A stretch of 64,000 bases of DNA from a virus. The notes below the pieces were generated by a model. It saw only the letters and a list, made by a program, of their open reading frames with translations, was not told where the DNA came from and ran no database searches. The stretch spans positions 1 through 64,000 of IMG/VR virus record IMGVR_UViG_3300027965_000212; one strand, given 5' to 3'. Position 1 is the stretch's first letter. Every line of letters begins with the position of its first letter. This document shows, in pieces, positions 15,839-25,579 of this stretch. Made by a program: the position numbers and the translations under genes.

Positions 15839-16621
15839 ATGACTGACTTGTTCGATAGCCCAATGCAGATGCTTGGCTGGGCGCAGCGCCGCATCGATGA
15901 CCTGGAAAAGGAAATCGATCGCTTTTCGAATGCGCGCCCGTGGACCTTCGTTCGAGAGAGAGATGACGATGGCGTCATAGATGCATTAAAGGTGAAATTC
16001 TCCAGCCGCCTTTCGAATGACATTCCCCACATCATCTTCGATGCGGTCAACCATCTACGGTCGGCATTGGATCAAACTGCGCACGCCATCGCTGTTCGTC
16101 ACACCGGCAAGGCCCGACCGAAGCATGCGAAGTTTCCTTTCGGCCAGACCGAGCAGGAGATGGTCAATGACGCCAACGGTCGATGCAAGGATCTACCGAC
16201 AGAGGTCACCTCGATTTTCAGATCTTTCAAGCCCTACAAGTCAGGGAATGTCGTCCTTTGGGCACTAAACGAGCTTGCAAATACACCAAAGCACAAGACC
16301 ATCTATCCAGTAAGCCTCAGTGGGCTTTCTACACTCATCCGCCCTAATGGGCTTAAGATCGAGATGAGGCCCAACGAGAGATTTGAATTATTTCCTCCGC
16401 GATGGGATGCGGACAAATACGAGCTGATACTCGGCTACGTCCCCTCGCGCATCTCGTTCCCGGAAGACTTGGAAGTCACATTTACCGTAGCGCTCGACGA
16501 GGTCGACGAGGTTATTCGAGGACCGAACCCCGCCGCCGTCCTCAGGCGCATGGCTGAAGAGGTCAAAGCCGTGCTAGATGCCGCCGAGCAAACATGTCGA
16601 TGCATCGGCCTGATGAAATAG
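15839..16621 (+). CDS. Plus-strand hypothetical protein in late operon
   Basis: A 260-residue protein starting MTDLFDSPMQMLGWAQRR. An N-terminal helical region is followed by HIIFDAVNHLRSALDQTAHAIAVRHTGK, then a beta-rich C-terminal half. The AVNHLRSALDxxA motif recurs in host and phage proteins of unknown function. It runs opposite to the flanking baseplate genes and its base composition is lower in GC than theirs, which suggests separate acquisition. Convergent with gpP, 7 bases from its stop. Confidence 0.65.
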   Translation: MTDLFDSPMQMLGWAQRRIDDLEKEIDRFSNARPWTFVRERDDDGVIDALKVKFSSRLSNDIPHIIFDAVNHLRSALDQTAHAIAVRHTGKARPKHAKFPFGQTEQEMVNDANGRCKDLPTEVTSIFRSFKPYKSGNVVLWALNELANTPKHKTIYPVSLSGLSTLIRPNGLKIEMRPNERFELFPPRWDADKYELILGYVPSRISFPEDLEVTFTVALDEVDEVIRGPNPAAVLRRMAEEVKAVLDAAEQTCRCIGLMK

Positions 16622-16628
16622 ACGCCAG

Positions 16629-17759
16629 CTAGCTATCCGGCTGATCCGGCCGCGCGGGCGCCGACGGCGTATCCTGCCCATAGGAAGGCTCACCCTGCAG
16701 GACATTTGCCGAAATCGGCGTTGTCGAGAAAGCCAGCGCATTCTCGGTGCAGAGGTCGATGGTCGTTCGGGATCCTGCGTTCGACTGCGAATAGATCACC
16801 TCTCGCGAGGCCAGAACGCGGTCGAGATCGAGCATCGGGCTCTTGACCGTGTAGCGCTTACCCACATCCCAGAGCGTTCCGGGCGCCGATTGCCAGCCTT
16901 GCATGACGCATCGGCAATCGACGATGTCGGTCGCGTTGTAGGCCATCTCGTGGTTCGCCCGGGCAGCCGCGTCCTGCGGACTGCCCGGCTCTTCCATGAC
17001 GATGATCGAGCGCCGGCCGGCGCGCACATTCGGATTGGTGACGGTCGCAGAGACATCGCGTGCTGCGTCGCCATTGGTGTGATCATCACCGGGCCGCTGC
17101 CCGACGATATTCACGATGTTGAATGACCGCGAGCCGTCGATGCTCGCGCGCGCCGACACGATATTCTTCCCCTCGACTAGCTCGCCGGCGAGCGCCTGGG
17201 TCGGATCATACGGCTCGGCGATCAGGTTTCCGTTGCCATCGTCCGTGATGTGCAGGCCGCGCAGCCGCGCCAGGCGCTCGATCGCCCGAAAGACCGTCTC
17301 CCCGTACGCGACCGAGAACTGCGGGAACGGCGTCGCCAGATTTGGCGACGATCCCCTGACCACCAGGTTGACGCCGGCGCTTTGCGCCAAGGCTGAGGCG
17401 ATCGCCTGGAACGTATAGCCCTTGTATTGACCGCCGTTGATCACCGCCGATGAATCGACGGCATCCGCCGTGAGGCTCCGGCCAGCCACCATGAGCCCAT
17501 GCCGATCGGCATCGAAGGATCCCTGGCGCACAAACACATAACCGGTGAACGCCAGGATCCCGGCAAGCGTGATCGTGCACTGATCGCCAGGTTTGATGCG
17601 CCAGGCCTGGAAGTTGGCGTCGCCGTCGAGCGGCTCCGCCGCAGTGAACTCGAAATCCGAACATGCCCCACCATAGAGGCGACGAAGCGTGACCGAGGTC
17701 CAGCCCGAATAGGCCCGGCCGTTGACGGAAAGGACGGCGGTTTCGGAGGGGGACGGCAT
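16629..17759 (-). CDS. Baseplate hub protein P (Mu gp44-like)
   Basis: A 376-residue protein with the gpP family pattern: LSVNGRAYSGWTSVTLRR near the N-terminus, FEFTAAEP, and YGETVFRAIERLARLRGLHITDDGNGNL in the middle, as in Mu gp44 and T4 gp27-type hubs. It forms the central hub that holds the spike and tape measure. I used ATG at 17759; TTG at 17780 is an alternative. Confidence 0.88.
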   Translation of the reverse strand: MPSPSETAVLSVNGRAYSGWTSVTLRRLYGGACSDFEFTAAEPLDGDANFQAWRIKPGDQCTITLAGILAFTGYVFVRQGSFDADRHGLMVAGRSLTADAVDSSAVINGGQYKGYTFQAIASALAQSAGVNLVVRGSSPNLATPFPQFSVAYGETVFRAIERLARLRGLHITDDGNGNLIAEPYDPTQALAGELVEGKNIVSARASIDGSRSFNIVNIVGQRPGDDHTNGDAARDVSATVTNPNVRAGRRSIIVMEEPGSPQDAAARANHEMAYNATDIVDCRCVMQGWQSAPGTLWDVGKRYTVKSPMLDLDRVLASREVIYSQSNAGSRTTIDLCTENALAFSTTPISANVLQGEPSYGQDTPSAPARPDQPDS

Positions 17760-17839
17760 CGCGGATACGGAGTCTTGCAACCGCAGGCGGCGAGGGTGCA
17801 GAATAAAATCTTAACTTTTCGGGGGGAGCTTCGAACGCT

Positions 17840-18691
17840 GTGCGATCGATGTCCTATTTAGCGCTGCCTTACATCCGGCGCGAGTTGCCCGGATGGGGCG
17901 CCATTTTCCGCCACTGTGTCGGTGACTACCGTTGTGACGAACAATGGTACGGAAGAAAGAGAACTGTTGTCGATAAGATCACCGGCTATGAGCTCGATCT
18001 GAACCTCGGATCGTGGTCGGACCGGATGACCTATTTCCTTGGCCGCTGGTATGACCTCGGTGCACAGCTGGTCATCAGGGAGCACATCCGTCCCGGCGAT
18101 GTCGTTGTGGATGTCGGCGCCAATCGCGGCATGTTCGCCTTAAATGCTGCGCATCAGGTTGGGCCGGGTGGCCGTGTCATCTGCTTCGAACCAAATCCAG
18201 CCTGCGCTTCGATGTTCCGACACGCCGTCGCGCGAAATTGCATTTCGCAGATCGAAATTCATCAGAACGGTCTTTCCGATAGCGAGGAGAACCGCGATCT
18301 GTTCTTGCCTCCGGGCGGTGACGTGCTGGGCACTTTCGCGGCCTATCGAGAGGAAGGGGAGCGGGCAGTTCCATGTCGCCTGCTTGTCGGCGACAAGGCC
18401 CTGTCAGGAATTGCCCCCAACTTCATCAAGATCGACGTCGAGGGCTTCGAGGAGCATGTGATCCGCGGGCTCCAGTCGACAATTAGAGAGCACCATCCGA
18501 CGATCTACATGGAGTGTGTAGAGCGTCACCTCCTTCGGGCCGGATCATCGATTGCCGCGATGATGGCGCTAATGGAGAGCCTCGGCTATTCCGGAAAGCG
18601 GGTGGCGTATAGCGGGAGGCATCCGACGCATTGCGAATACCTGCCGATCGATGGACGCAATTGCGATACGCTTTGGCTCTATGCGGCCTGA
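17840..18691 (+). CDS. FkbM family methyltransferase
   Basis: A 283-residue SAM-dependent methyltransferase. The SAM-binding loop is VVVDVGANRGMFAL (near residue 93), then FEPNPAC, and the FkbM signature NFIKIDVEGFEEHVIRG in the last third. FkbM enzymes O-methylate sugars or small molecules. On a phage this suggests modification of a surface polysaccharide. It is a plus-strand gene between minus-strand gpP and a 1360-residue exported protein, whose 3-prime end it overlaps by 13 bases. GTG at 17840 has GGGGGGAG 11 bases upstream; ATG at 17849 is an alternative. Confidence 0.9.
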   Translation: MRSMSYLALPYIRRELPGWGAIFRHCVGDYRCDEQWYGRKRTVVDKITGYELDLNLGSWSDRMTYFLGRWYDLGAQLVIREHIRPGDVVVDVGANRGMFALNAAHQVGPGGRVICFEPNPACASMFRHAVARNCISQIEIHQNGLSDSEENRDLFLPPGGDVLGTFAAYREEGERAVPCRLLVGDKALSGIAPNFIKIDVEGFEEHVIRGLQSTIREHHPTIYMECVERHLLRAGSSIAAMMALMESLGYSGKRVAYSGRHPTHCEYLPIDGRNCDTLWLYAA

Positions 18692-21600
18692 TATAGGCCT
18701 ACGGGCGCGTTGTCGTTCGCGGCCGGATCAAGATCGCGCTCGAGCAAGTATGACCCCGGGCCAATGCAGGGCCTAGAGCCCATGAACGGACCATTCGGCG
18801 TGCCGATGTATATTGGGCCGCAAATGTAAGGATCGCCGGAGATATCCGTGACGTTCTGCATCCATTTCGGCCCGTTCGGCAGAGCTGGAAGCCAATCAGT
18901 CATGAGCTGGAATGTCCCGCCGGCGGTCATGGATTGCGGAGTCGAGACGGTCTGCTCGGTATCGATCGTGTAGTTCCCGCCGCCGAGCGAGGCGATCACC
19001 CGCGGCGTGCCAGTGAGTCCGGCGGCGATGACGTGGTCGCCGACCGCTATGGCGCCGCTGAGCCCCGAAGTCGACATGACACTGGTGCCCTGGCCGGTGT
19101 TGGGCGCGACTGTCGCGGTGAACGTCCCGTCGAAATCATTGCAACTCGCCGATGGTCCGCTTTTCCCGTGATTAGGATCATCGACCGATCGCCAGATCCC
19201 AAACTGCGAATTGTTGATATTGCCCTGCGGATTGTACCAGCCGGCGATGATGATCGATGGATAGCGCCCAGGCGCGGCCGGGGCGCCGACGCCGATCGCC
19301 AGCGTGCCGAACCAATTCGGAACCTTGTGCATGATGACACTTGCGCCGGTCGGCGGCGTCGCCGGCGTATTGTTGTCGCCGTTGCATGCCCGCCAGAGCT
19401 GCCCCTGCGAGGTCGATTGGAACGGAACGAAATTGCCAGGAATCCACCAAAGATGACCTGACTCACCTTTCGGCTGCTTCAAGACAGAATTCGTCGCCGC
19501 ATTCTGCAACCATGATCCCGACGTTCCGCAGCATTGTTGATAGTTGACCACGGTGAGAGGGCCGCACCCCACGCTCTTGAGCAGGCCGGCGTTGAAATTG
19601 ACATAGAAAAAGGTGTTCGGCTTGACCGTATCCGGGATGACGATCTGATCGCCGTCGTAATCGGCATTGATCCATCCCTGGTAGCTGAAGAGCATCGGCG
19701 CCCCAGTGAGTATCTGGCGGCCGGCCGGCACTCCTGTGTTCTCGCCGGACGAGCTCGTCTGCAGCGTGATTTGCGAGCTGCCCGTATTAACGGAACCGAT
19801 GACCGCATACATCATGCGGCCATCGTCCATCTGGATGTTGATGTTTTGGCTCGGGAGAAGGCCAGAAGTGCTCGCCACGCCGAACGTGGCGGTTCCTGCG
19901 CCGTACGGACCGCCGGTGATCGTCGTCTGCACCTGCGGGCCGCCCGGCTGCCCGATGGCGCCGGGCAGCGCCACATCACTCCAACCGGCGACGGACGTGC
20001 CCCTGTCGATCGAGCAGCGCGGTGTGCCGTTGTCGCCGGGCATGACCACGAGATAGCTTCCGGAGGCCGCATAGGTGCCGCCCGGCGCGGCATAAGTCCG
20101 GGCCGTGCCTCCGCCCGCGTAGGGAATTCCGCTATAGGTCGAGTTCAGCAGCGTCGTGCAATTCGAGCTGATGTTGTTGGCCGTACCGACGAGATGACGC
20201 CCGTTCGCTTCGGTCGGCCCCTGCACGCCCGAGATGTCCACGAAGAAGTTCTTGTTCGCGCCCCACCCGCCGCCGCGCGAGTCCATCACGCAGATCATGA
20301 TGTGACCGCTGCCGTCGTTTCCCACCGTGGTGATGTTGCGCGAATTGCTCCAATGGTCGGTCGGCGGCGTCGGATCATAGAACAGATATTGCGCGCCGGT
20401 GACGCCGGAGAGTTGCAGGCTCGCAGTAAACGTGACGCCGGCGAGATCGAACGTGGTCGGACTAGTCACGATGACTGGGTGGCAGGAGGAGCTATTTTGG
20501 CCACCCGATTGGCTCAATGCATTGCCGCCGACGATCCTGACGGACGCGATCGAGCACATGATCGTGCCCTGCCCGTTGTTCCACGTCGTCAGCTGGGCCG
20601 TCGAGTCGACCGTGATCTGCACCAGCCCGTTGTTCGGCCCGATGCTGGTGTCCTGCCCCACGTTCGCGGCCAGGATGGTCCTGTTCCAGCGGTTGAAGGG
20701 CTTGAAATTCGCGAATGTGGCGAAACCGTCGCTCGAATAGCCCGAGAAGTCCGAGCCCCCGGCGAGATTCGGCGAGGTCTTTGCGGCCAGGAAATTCGTG
20801 TATGGATCAAGGCCGAATCCGCTCGAATAAGCCAAACTGAATATCTGACTCAGCGGCGCGCAATTCCCCGGCGGAAAATTGACGATGCTGTAAGCGCAAG
20901 CCGAGACGTCCTGCATGCCCGCCGTGGCGCCGAGCGGATTCTGCACCACGATGCCTCCGCTCGCGACCGGATGCAGAATCCCACGCGATAGCGAAGTATA
21001 GGTGAAATTCCCGCTCTTGATCGCGTTGAATGTCGTGGTCCAGCCACCCTGACCGCCATCCTGAAAGAGATTGCCTTCGTTGATCGGATCAAACTCGATG
21101 TTATACCCTTGGAACGCCAGCCAGATCAGCCAGGGCGCGTCACCGCCAGCGTTCGGCGTGGTGTATGACGCCGGCCCGCTCCAAGCTCCCGTCGTCAAGC
21201 CACCCGTGGTCGACCAGTAGAGCGACCCGGCGTTGTTCATCGCCACCATGTTGTTCTGGTTCTTGGGATCGATGGCGACCCATTTGATGCTCGCGTTGTT
21301 GATGACGATCGACCAAGTACCGTGGCAGGAGCCCGCTCCGGGCGTGAAGGTCCACAACAGCCCGGTGCCATTGGTGCCGTTCGTTCCGCCGTCGACCACA
21401 AACAGCGTCCCGCCGGTGAGCGAGACCACCATGTGTTGGACCCAGGGCGGGCCGCCGCAGGCCTCAAAGAAAGTCGTGCCGCCGTCGTTGGTGCCGTAGA
21501 TCGTCCCGACCTGAATGCTCGCAGAACTGAAGGTGCCGGGGTTAGTCGTCTTGTTGACGATGATCGTGGTGCCGCCGGTGCCAGCCTGCGTCTGATAGAG

Positions 21601-22761
21601 GCCGTTGTAGGCGGAAGGGCTCGCGCTCGTGACCTCGACGTAATCGCCGACCTTGATGCGCGATGACGCCGAAGTCGTGAACGTGATCTGCTGCGTGCCG
21701 CTGTTCCACGAAGCAGAGCTTACGCCCACCTGTTGAGCCGAAGCGGCATACCAGGTGTTCGTGACACCCGCGCCGTTGGTCCCAGAGCCAGGATCGTAAG
21801 CCAGGACGTAGGAGTCCGGCGATACGTTGGTGAACGGGATCGAACTCGGCGGAACCTGCTGAAAAGAGTTTCCCTTGTCCTGCGTGCGCCAGATGCCGAA
21901 CGTCTGCGTGGCGACGATCACGCCATTGACACTGTTCGGGTCGCACTCGACGTAATTGCCGTTTACCCGATAGGTCCCGTTGCCGTTGTCTATCGGGAAG
22001 TTGATGTAGCCGCCGCTCGAATATGTCCCCGGGCTCGTGGCCTTGTTGACTACGACAGTGGTCCCAGACGTGCCTGGCTGGGTAACCAGGCCGCTGCTGG
22101 TGGAATTGAAACCGCTGGGGCTGACACCGGCGATAACGACAGTCTCGCCGGGGTAGTAGTTTCCGCCCGTGACCGTAAACGTAATCTGCTGCGTGCCGCT
22201 GTTCCAGACAGCGCCGGTGATCGTCTCGGGCGGATCGAAACCACCGCCGCCGAGCTCGTTGGTGTTCTGCCAGAGGAGTGTGGCGTCGGGATTCGCGGGA
22301 TTGAATGGACTCGCCGGGTTCGTCCTGAAGACGAATCCCTGGCCATACATGAAGGCCGTGCCCTGATCCTGCGGCGATCCGCAGGCGCCTATCGCGACCA
22401 AGCCTGAGCCTTGGAACGTCTGGGTCGGCCCCGTTGTCGGCGACACGCCGAAGCAGGAGCCCGGCGTGACAAAGTTCGGGACGTCGCACTTGGCGCTCGC
22501 CAGCGCTACATTCGAGAATATCTGGTGCCACGAATTGTCGTTGGTCCCGAACACATATGCGCCGGAGCCATCGGGCGAGACGAAGTGCACCCCCGTGTTG
22601 AGCGCCCAATGCTGATGCGCGTTGAGCCCTCCGCCCCAAAGCCCGGCCGCCTGGAACGGCACCGTCCCGACGTTGCCGTGCGAGGCCGAAAGAGCTTGGC
22701 CGCCGAGGGCCTGAACCCAGACGGTGACCGCAATAAATACGAACGCGATTCTCCGGATCAT
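18679..22761 (-). CDS. Giant exported beta-propeller-like protein
   Basis: A 1360-residue protein with a signal peptide (MIRRIAFVFIAVTVWVQALGGQALSA). The sequence carries sialidase/BNR-like blade patterns (VFGTNDNSWHQIFS; GIWRTQDKGNSFQQVP; YGTNDGGTTFFEA; LYWSTTGG) of the kind seen in secreted glycosidase and photosystem-assembly propellers. Two internal repeats of about 70 residues start WNSGTQQITF (near residues 207 and 347) and end VNK.T.PGTFSS/YSS. No catalytic residues can be assigned. It is flanked by other signal-peptide proteins between hub gene P and circularisation gene N. Confidence 0.65.
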   Translation of the reverse strand: MIRRIAFVFIAVTVWVQALGGQALSASHGNVGTVPFQAAGLWGGGLNAHQHWALNTGVHFVSPDGSGAYVFGTNDNSWHQIFSNVALASAKCDVPNFVTPGSCFGVSPTTGPTQTFQGSGLVAIGACGSPQDQGTAFMYGQGFVFRTNPASPFNPANPDATLLWQNTNELGGGGFDPPETITGAVWNSGTQQITFTVTGGNYYPGETVVIAGVSPSGFNSTSSGLVTQPGTSGTTVVVNKATSPGTYSSGGYINFPIDNGNGTYRVNGNYVECDPNSVNGVIVATQTFGIWRTQDKGNSFQQVPPSSIPFTNVSPDSYVLAYDPGSGTNGAGVTNTWYAASAQQVGVSSASWNSGTQQITFTTSASSRIKVGDYVEVTSASPSAYNGLYQTQAGTGGTTIIVNKTTNPGTFSSASIQVGTIYGTNDGGTTFFEACGGPPWVQHMVVSLTGGTLFVVDGGTNGTNGTGLLWTFTPGAGSCHGTWSIVINNASIKWVAIDPKNQNNMVAMNNAGSLYWSTTGGLTTGAWSGPASYTTPNAGGDAPWLIWLAFQGYNIEFDPINEGNLFQDGGQGGWTTTFNAIKSGNFTYTSLSRGILHPVASGGIVVQNPLGATAGMQDVSACAYSIVNFPPGNCAPLSQIFSLAYSSGFGLDPYTNFLAAKTSPNLAGGSDFSGYSSDGFATFANFKPFNRWNRTILAANVGQDTSIGPNNGLVQITVDSTAQLTTWNNGQGTIMCSIASVRIVGGNALSQSGGQNSSSCHPVIVTSPTTFDLAGVTFTASLQLSGVTGAQYLFYDPTPPTDHWSNSRNITTVGNDGSGHIMICVMDSRGGGWGANKNFFVDISGVQGPTEANGRHLVGTANNISSNCTTLLNSTYSGIPYAGGGTARTYAAPGGTYAASGSYLVVMPGDNGTPRCSIDRGTSVAGWSDVALPGAIGQPGGPQVQTTITGGPYGAGTATFGVASTSGLLPSQNINIQMDDGRMMYAVIGSVNTGSSQITLQTSSSGENTGVPAGRQILTGAPMLFSYQGWINADYDGDQIVIPDTVKPNTFFYVNFNAGLLKSVGCGPLTVVNYQQCCGTSGSWLQNAATNSVLKQPKGESGHLWWIPGNFVPFQSTSQGQLWRACNGDNNTPATPPTGASVIMHKVPNWFGTLAIGVGAPAAPGRYPSIIIAGWYNPQGNINNSQFGIWRSVDDPNHGKSGPSASCNDFDGTFTATVAPNTGQGTSVMSTSGLSGAIAVGDHVIAAGLTGTPRVIASLGGGNYTIDTEQTVSTPQSMTAGGTFQLMTDWLPALPNGPKWMQNVTDISGDPYICGPIYIGTPNGPFMGSRPCIGPGSYLLERDLDPAANDNAPVGLYQAA

Positions 22762-22764
22762 AGA

Positions 22765-23925
22765 TCAATCACCAAAGACGCGATTTCCGGCGCCGCCGGG
22801 CGCGTTGAAGGTGACGTTTGTGTTGCCACCGAGATTGAGCGAATTGTTCGCCGTCAACGACCCTGCGCCCGTCACGGTGATGTTGCCGACAGCGGCCCAA
22901 TTCATCGTGTCGGCGCTACCCAGAGACAGCGTGGCGACCGCCGGAGTGGCCGCGTTTGTTTGCAGGAGCAGAGCGGCGCCCGAGGTCCCGCTCCAGGTGA
23001 ACGGATTGGTGATCGTGGTAGTGAGGCCGGAGGAGAACTGCAACCAGCTCGCATTTGTGAGCGTCAGCGTGCCGATGGTTGGGCCGCCCGAGATGACTAC
23101 CGCCTCATGGGCGCTCCAATTGCTGTTGATCACGAGCGTCCCATACGACGCCGTGGTCATCGTCAAATTCAGCGACCCACTCGGGTTCGCCCCGGGCACG
23201 ATTGCCAAGGTCGCCGAGGATCCGGTGATGGTCGAGCCGGTGATGTTCCAGATGATGCCGGTGGACCCCGTGAGCGTCCACGTCCCGGCTCCCATATTGA
23301 TCGCGCCACCGCTGCCGGTGACAGACGGCGCCGTGACGCTAAAGCCGAGGGAATCGTCAAGCGTTCCATTGGAAACGGTCGGCGCCGATTGGTAGGTGAA
23401 GTTGTCCTGCTGCTGGAAGTCCCCACCCGCCCCGTTGTAGGTGACCGTTGGCAACAATTTTCCGGCGCTGGTGATCAGCGTCGTGCCGGAGGTCGACGTG
23501 AACGAAATAGTACGCACGGCCGCCGGCGCATAGGTCATCCCGGGCACCAGCTTGAACAGGTTGCCCGTGATGCCGAGCGTAAAGCCGGCATTGTGGGTGA
23601 GCGTGCCGGTGTAGGGGCTTCCACTGCCGCCTGTGCCGCTCGCGTCCAGAGATCCGATCGTCAGGGCCGCCGCAATTGTCAGGTTACCAGCGGCGCTGTC
23701 GAGAATAACGGCATCGCCGCTCGCGGGCAGACAAGTACACGAGCCGCCGCCTGAATTTTGCGACCATACGGTGTTGACGTTGCTGCTACCACCGCCCGGC
23801 GTGACGAAGCACGTCCCAGTGCCGGTCCCGCAGCCGGTTGCCTCCGCGGGCGCCGCGCCAAAAACCTGCATTGCGACCAGCGCGGCCGCGAGCAGGCATC
23901 TCAACGCCTTGTCGAAAAAGCTCAT
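22765..23925 (-). CDS. Exported beta-helix-like protein
   Basis: A 386-residue protein with a signal peptide (FDKALRCLLAAALVAMQVFGAAPAEA) and a long run of short Asn/Gly/Thr/Ser repeats (LTIGSLDASGTGGSG, GTLVINSNW, GTLTLTNASW, LSLGSADTMNW), consistent with a right-handed beta-helix or autotransporter passenger-like fold. No autotransporter barrel is present. The start ATG at 23925 precedes the signal peptide directly. Probably co-transcribed with its two neighbours (gaps 3 and 10 bases). Confidence 0.6.
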   Translation of the reverse strand: MSFFDKALRCLLAAALVAMQVFGAAPAEATGCGTGTGTCFVTPGGGSSNVNTVWSQNSGGGSCTCLPASGDAVILDSAAGNLTIAAALTIGSLDASGTGGSGSPYTGTLTHNAGFTLGITGNLFKLVPGMTYAPAAVRTISFTSTSGTTLITSAGKLLPTVTYNGAGGDFQQQDNFTYQSAPTVSNGTLDDSLGFSVTAPSVTGSGGAINMGAGTWTLTGSTGIIWNITGSTITGSSATLAIVPGANPSGSLNLTMTTASYGTLVINSNWSAHEAVVISGGPTIGTLTLTNASWLQFSSGLTTTITNPFTWSGTSGAALLLQTNAATPAVATLSLGSADTMNWAAVGNITVTGAGSLTANNSLNLGGNTNVTFNAPGGAGNRVFGD

Positions 23926-23935
23926 CGCGGATCTC

Positions 23936-25579
23936 TTATTTGTAGCTGATATCGGCAATTATAGTGGAGGCAGGTACCGAGCTCGCATCGTTGTCGGCGA
24001 TCGCCGCGGTGATGCAGAAGCCCAACCCATTCAGGAACTGCTTGCCAATTGGAAATATCTGATTGTTCGCGCTGTTCGCGGGCGGGATCAGCACGGTCTT
24101 AAACACCAATGCCGAGTCGGTCGACGGCACTGGCGTCGACGCCTTGTCGTAGAACCGCAGGAAATAAGCGGTCGAGGCGTTGATATTCCCGGTCTGCGTA
24201 TCCTCGAGCTTGCCCGCTGTCTGCTTCAAGTTCGTACAGTTGTTCGTATTGGCGGCGATCAGATGATAATTCGTTGATGGGGTCTCGCTGGTGAGCACGC
24301 GAACCGGACCAGGTGTGCGAGTAAAGGTCGCCTGCACGGTCGCAGTGCCTGTCCATGCCGCTGTCGCGCGCATGCGCACATTCGTCGCTCCCGCAGCAAG
24401 ACAATTCAGGACGGCGTTGGCCGTGACCGTGTTGGCAACGAACGTCGTGCCGTCCACGTGGCAAGGCATGACAACCCAGGTCGTGCCACCATCGACCGAT
24501 TGATCCGCCTCAAGCGTGCCGGTCCAAGTGCCCGTGATCTGCACCTTGACCGTCGAAAGACCGTTCACAGCCTGCGAGTAGGTGGAGTTAGCTGTGGGGG
24601 CTCCGGTAATGATCGATGCGCCATATTGGCCGGCGGTAGATGTGGAGGCCACATCTTGCGCCGTGATCGTCCCGCTCGCGGGTCGAATGTCTTGCGCCTC
24701 CACGATGGGCAACGAGGATCCAGCGGCGGCCTGGCCCAACGAGATGTTAGCGCCGCCGACGCGATTCAGGCCCGTGTTCGTGTATCGACCGCCATTGAGA
24801 TCGCAAGTGGCCGGATTCGTCTGCCCAGTGGTATAGCTGTTCGTGTTGTAGTTCGTTGCATTGAGGCACGGCTCCGCAGCCGTGAGGCTTGCATTCATTG
24901 TGGCGAGCAGATTAGCGAGGTTTGAACCCGAGACTGCATCGACCTCGAAAGCTCGCGCCGCGGTGAGCGCGACAGTTCCTTGCTGCCCGCTGGTGAGCAA
25001 CGTCGCCGCCGGATTGTACTCGCCGCCCGATGGCGTGAACTGAGAGCTGGCATAGGTCCATGGCGCCGCATCTGTCACCGATAGACCGCCGCCACCTCCG
25101 CCTCCGCCACCTCCGCTCGATACACCACCTCCGCCGCCAGCAAACAACCCCGTGCCGCCGGCGAGCGCGATCAGATTGGAAGTGGAATCCGAGCCGCCCT
25201 GGTCGATACAGGCGACATGATCGTAATTGCCAACCTCGAAGGCCGCCTGCCCGCCATTCGGCGGGACCGGAATGTTGTTCCGCTGCGCAACAGCCGTTCC
25301 GGTCGCCGGCGTGCAGCTGACGAGCGTTGTGCCGTAGTTGGTTAGCACCACGGCAGAACCGCTGCCTGAGATCGGCAGCGCCGTCGAGGCCGACGACGAG
25401 CCGGTCGCGGTGAGCGTACCAAAGTTCAGATAGAGGAAGGTATGAACCGGGAGGAGGGAATCCGGTTGTCCCGCGCTGCTCACCTGCGCCAGCGCAGGCG
25501 CCGCGAAAGCGAGCCAGGAGAACGCAGCTGCATGCGCAGCGGTGCGCGGAAATCGTGGAATGCGCATAGTGGACCTCAT
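23936..25579 (-). CDS. Exported tail-associated-type protein with paralogous domain
   Basis: A 547-residue protein. Start ATG at 25579 is fixed by an ATGA overlap with the upstream gene. A signal peptide (AAHAAAFSWLAFAAPALAQ) is followed by a Gly-rich linker (GLFAGGGGGVSSGGGGGGGGG) and then a domain whose DIRPASGTITAQDVAS...VNGLSTVKVQITGTWTGTL..DQSVDGGTTW..MPCHVDG...GATNVRMRATA matches the protein at 13271-14266. The C-terminal 120 residues are beta-rich and unrecognised. Adhesin-like in composition. Confidence 0.65.
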   Translation of the reverse strand: MRSTMRIPRFPRTAAHAAAFSWLAFAAPALAQVSSAGQPDSLLPVHTFLYLNFGTLTATGSSSASTALPISGSGSAVVLTNYGTTLVSCTPATGTAVAQRNNIPVPPNGGQAAFEVGNYDHVACIDQGGSDSTSNLIALAGGTGLFAGGGGGVSSGGGGGGGGGGLSVTDAAPWTYASSQFTPSGGEYNPAATLLTSGQQGTVALTAARAFEVDAVSGSNLANLLATMNASLTAAEPCLNATNYNTNSYTTGQTNPATCDLNGGRYTNTGLNRVGGANISLGQAAAGSSLPIVEAQDIRPASGTITAQDVASTSTAGQYGASIITGAPTANSTYSQAVNGLSTVKVQITGTWTGTLEADQSVDGGTTWVVMPCHVDGTTFVANTVTANAVLNCLAAGATNVRMRATAAWTGTATVQATFTRTPGPVRVLTSETPSTNYHLIAANTNNCTNLKQTAGKLEDTQTGNINASTAYFLRFYDKASTPVPSTDSALVFKTVLIPPANSANNQIFPIGKQFLNGLGFCITAAIADNDASSVPASTIIADISYK

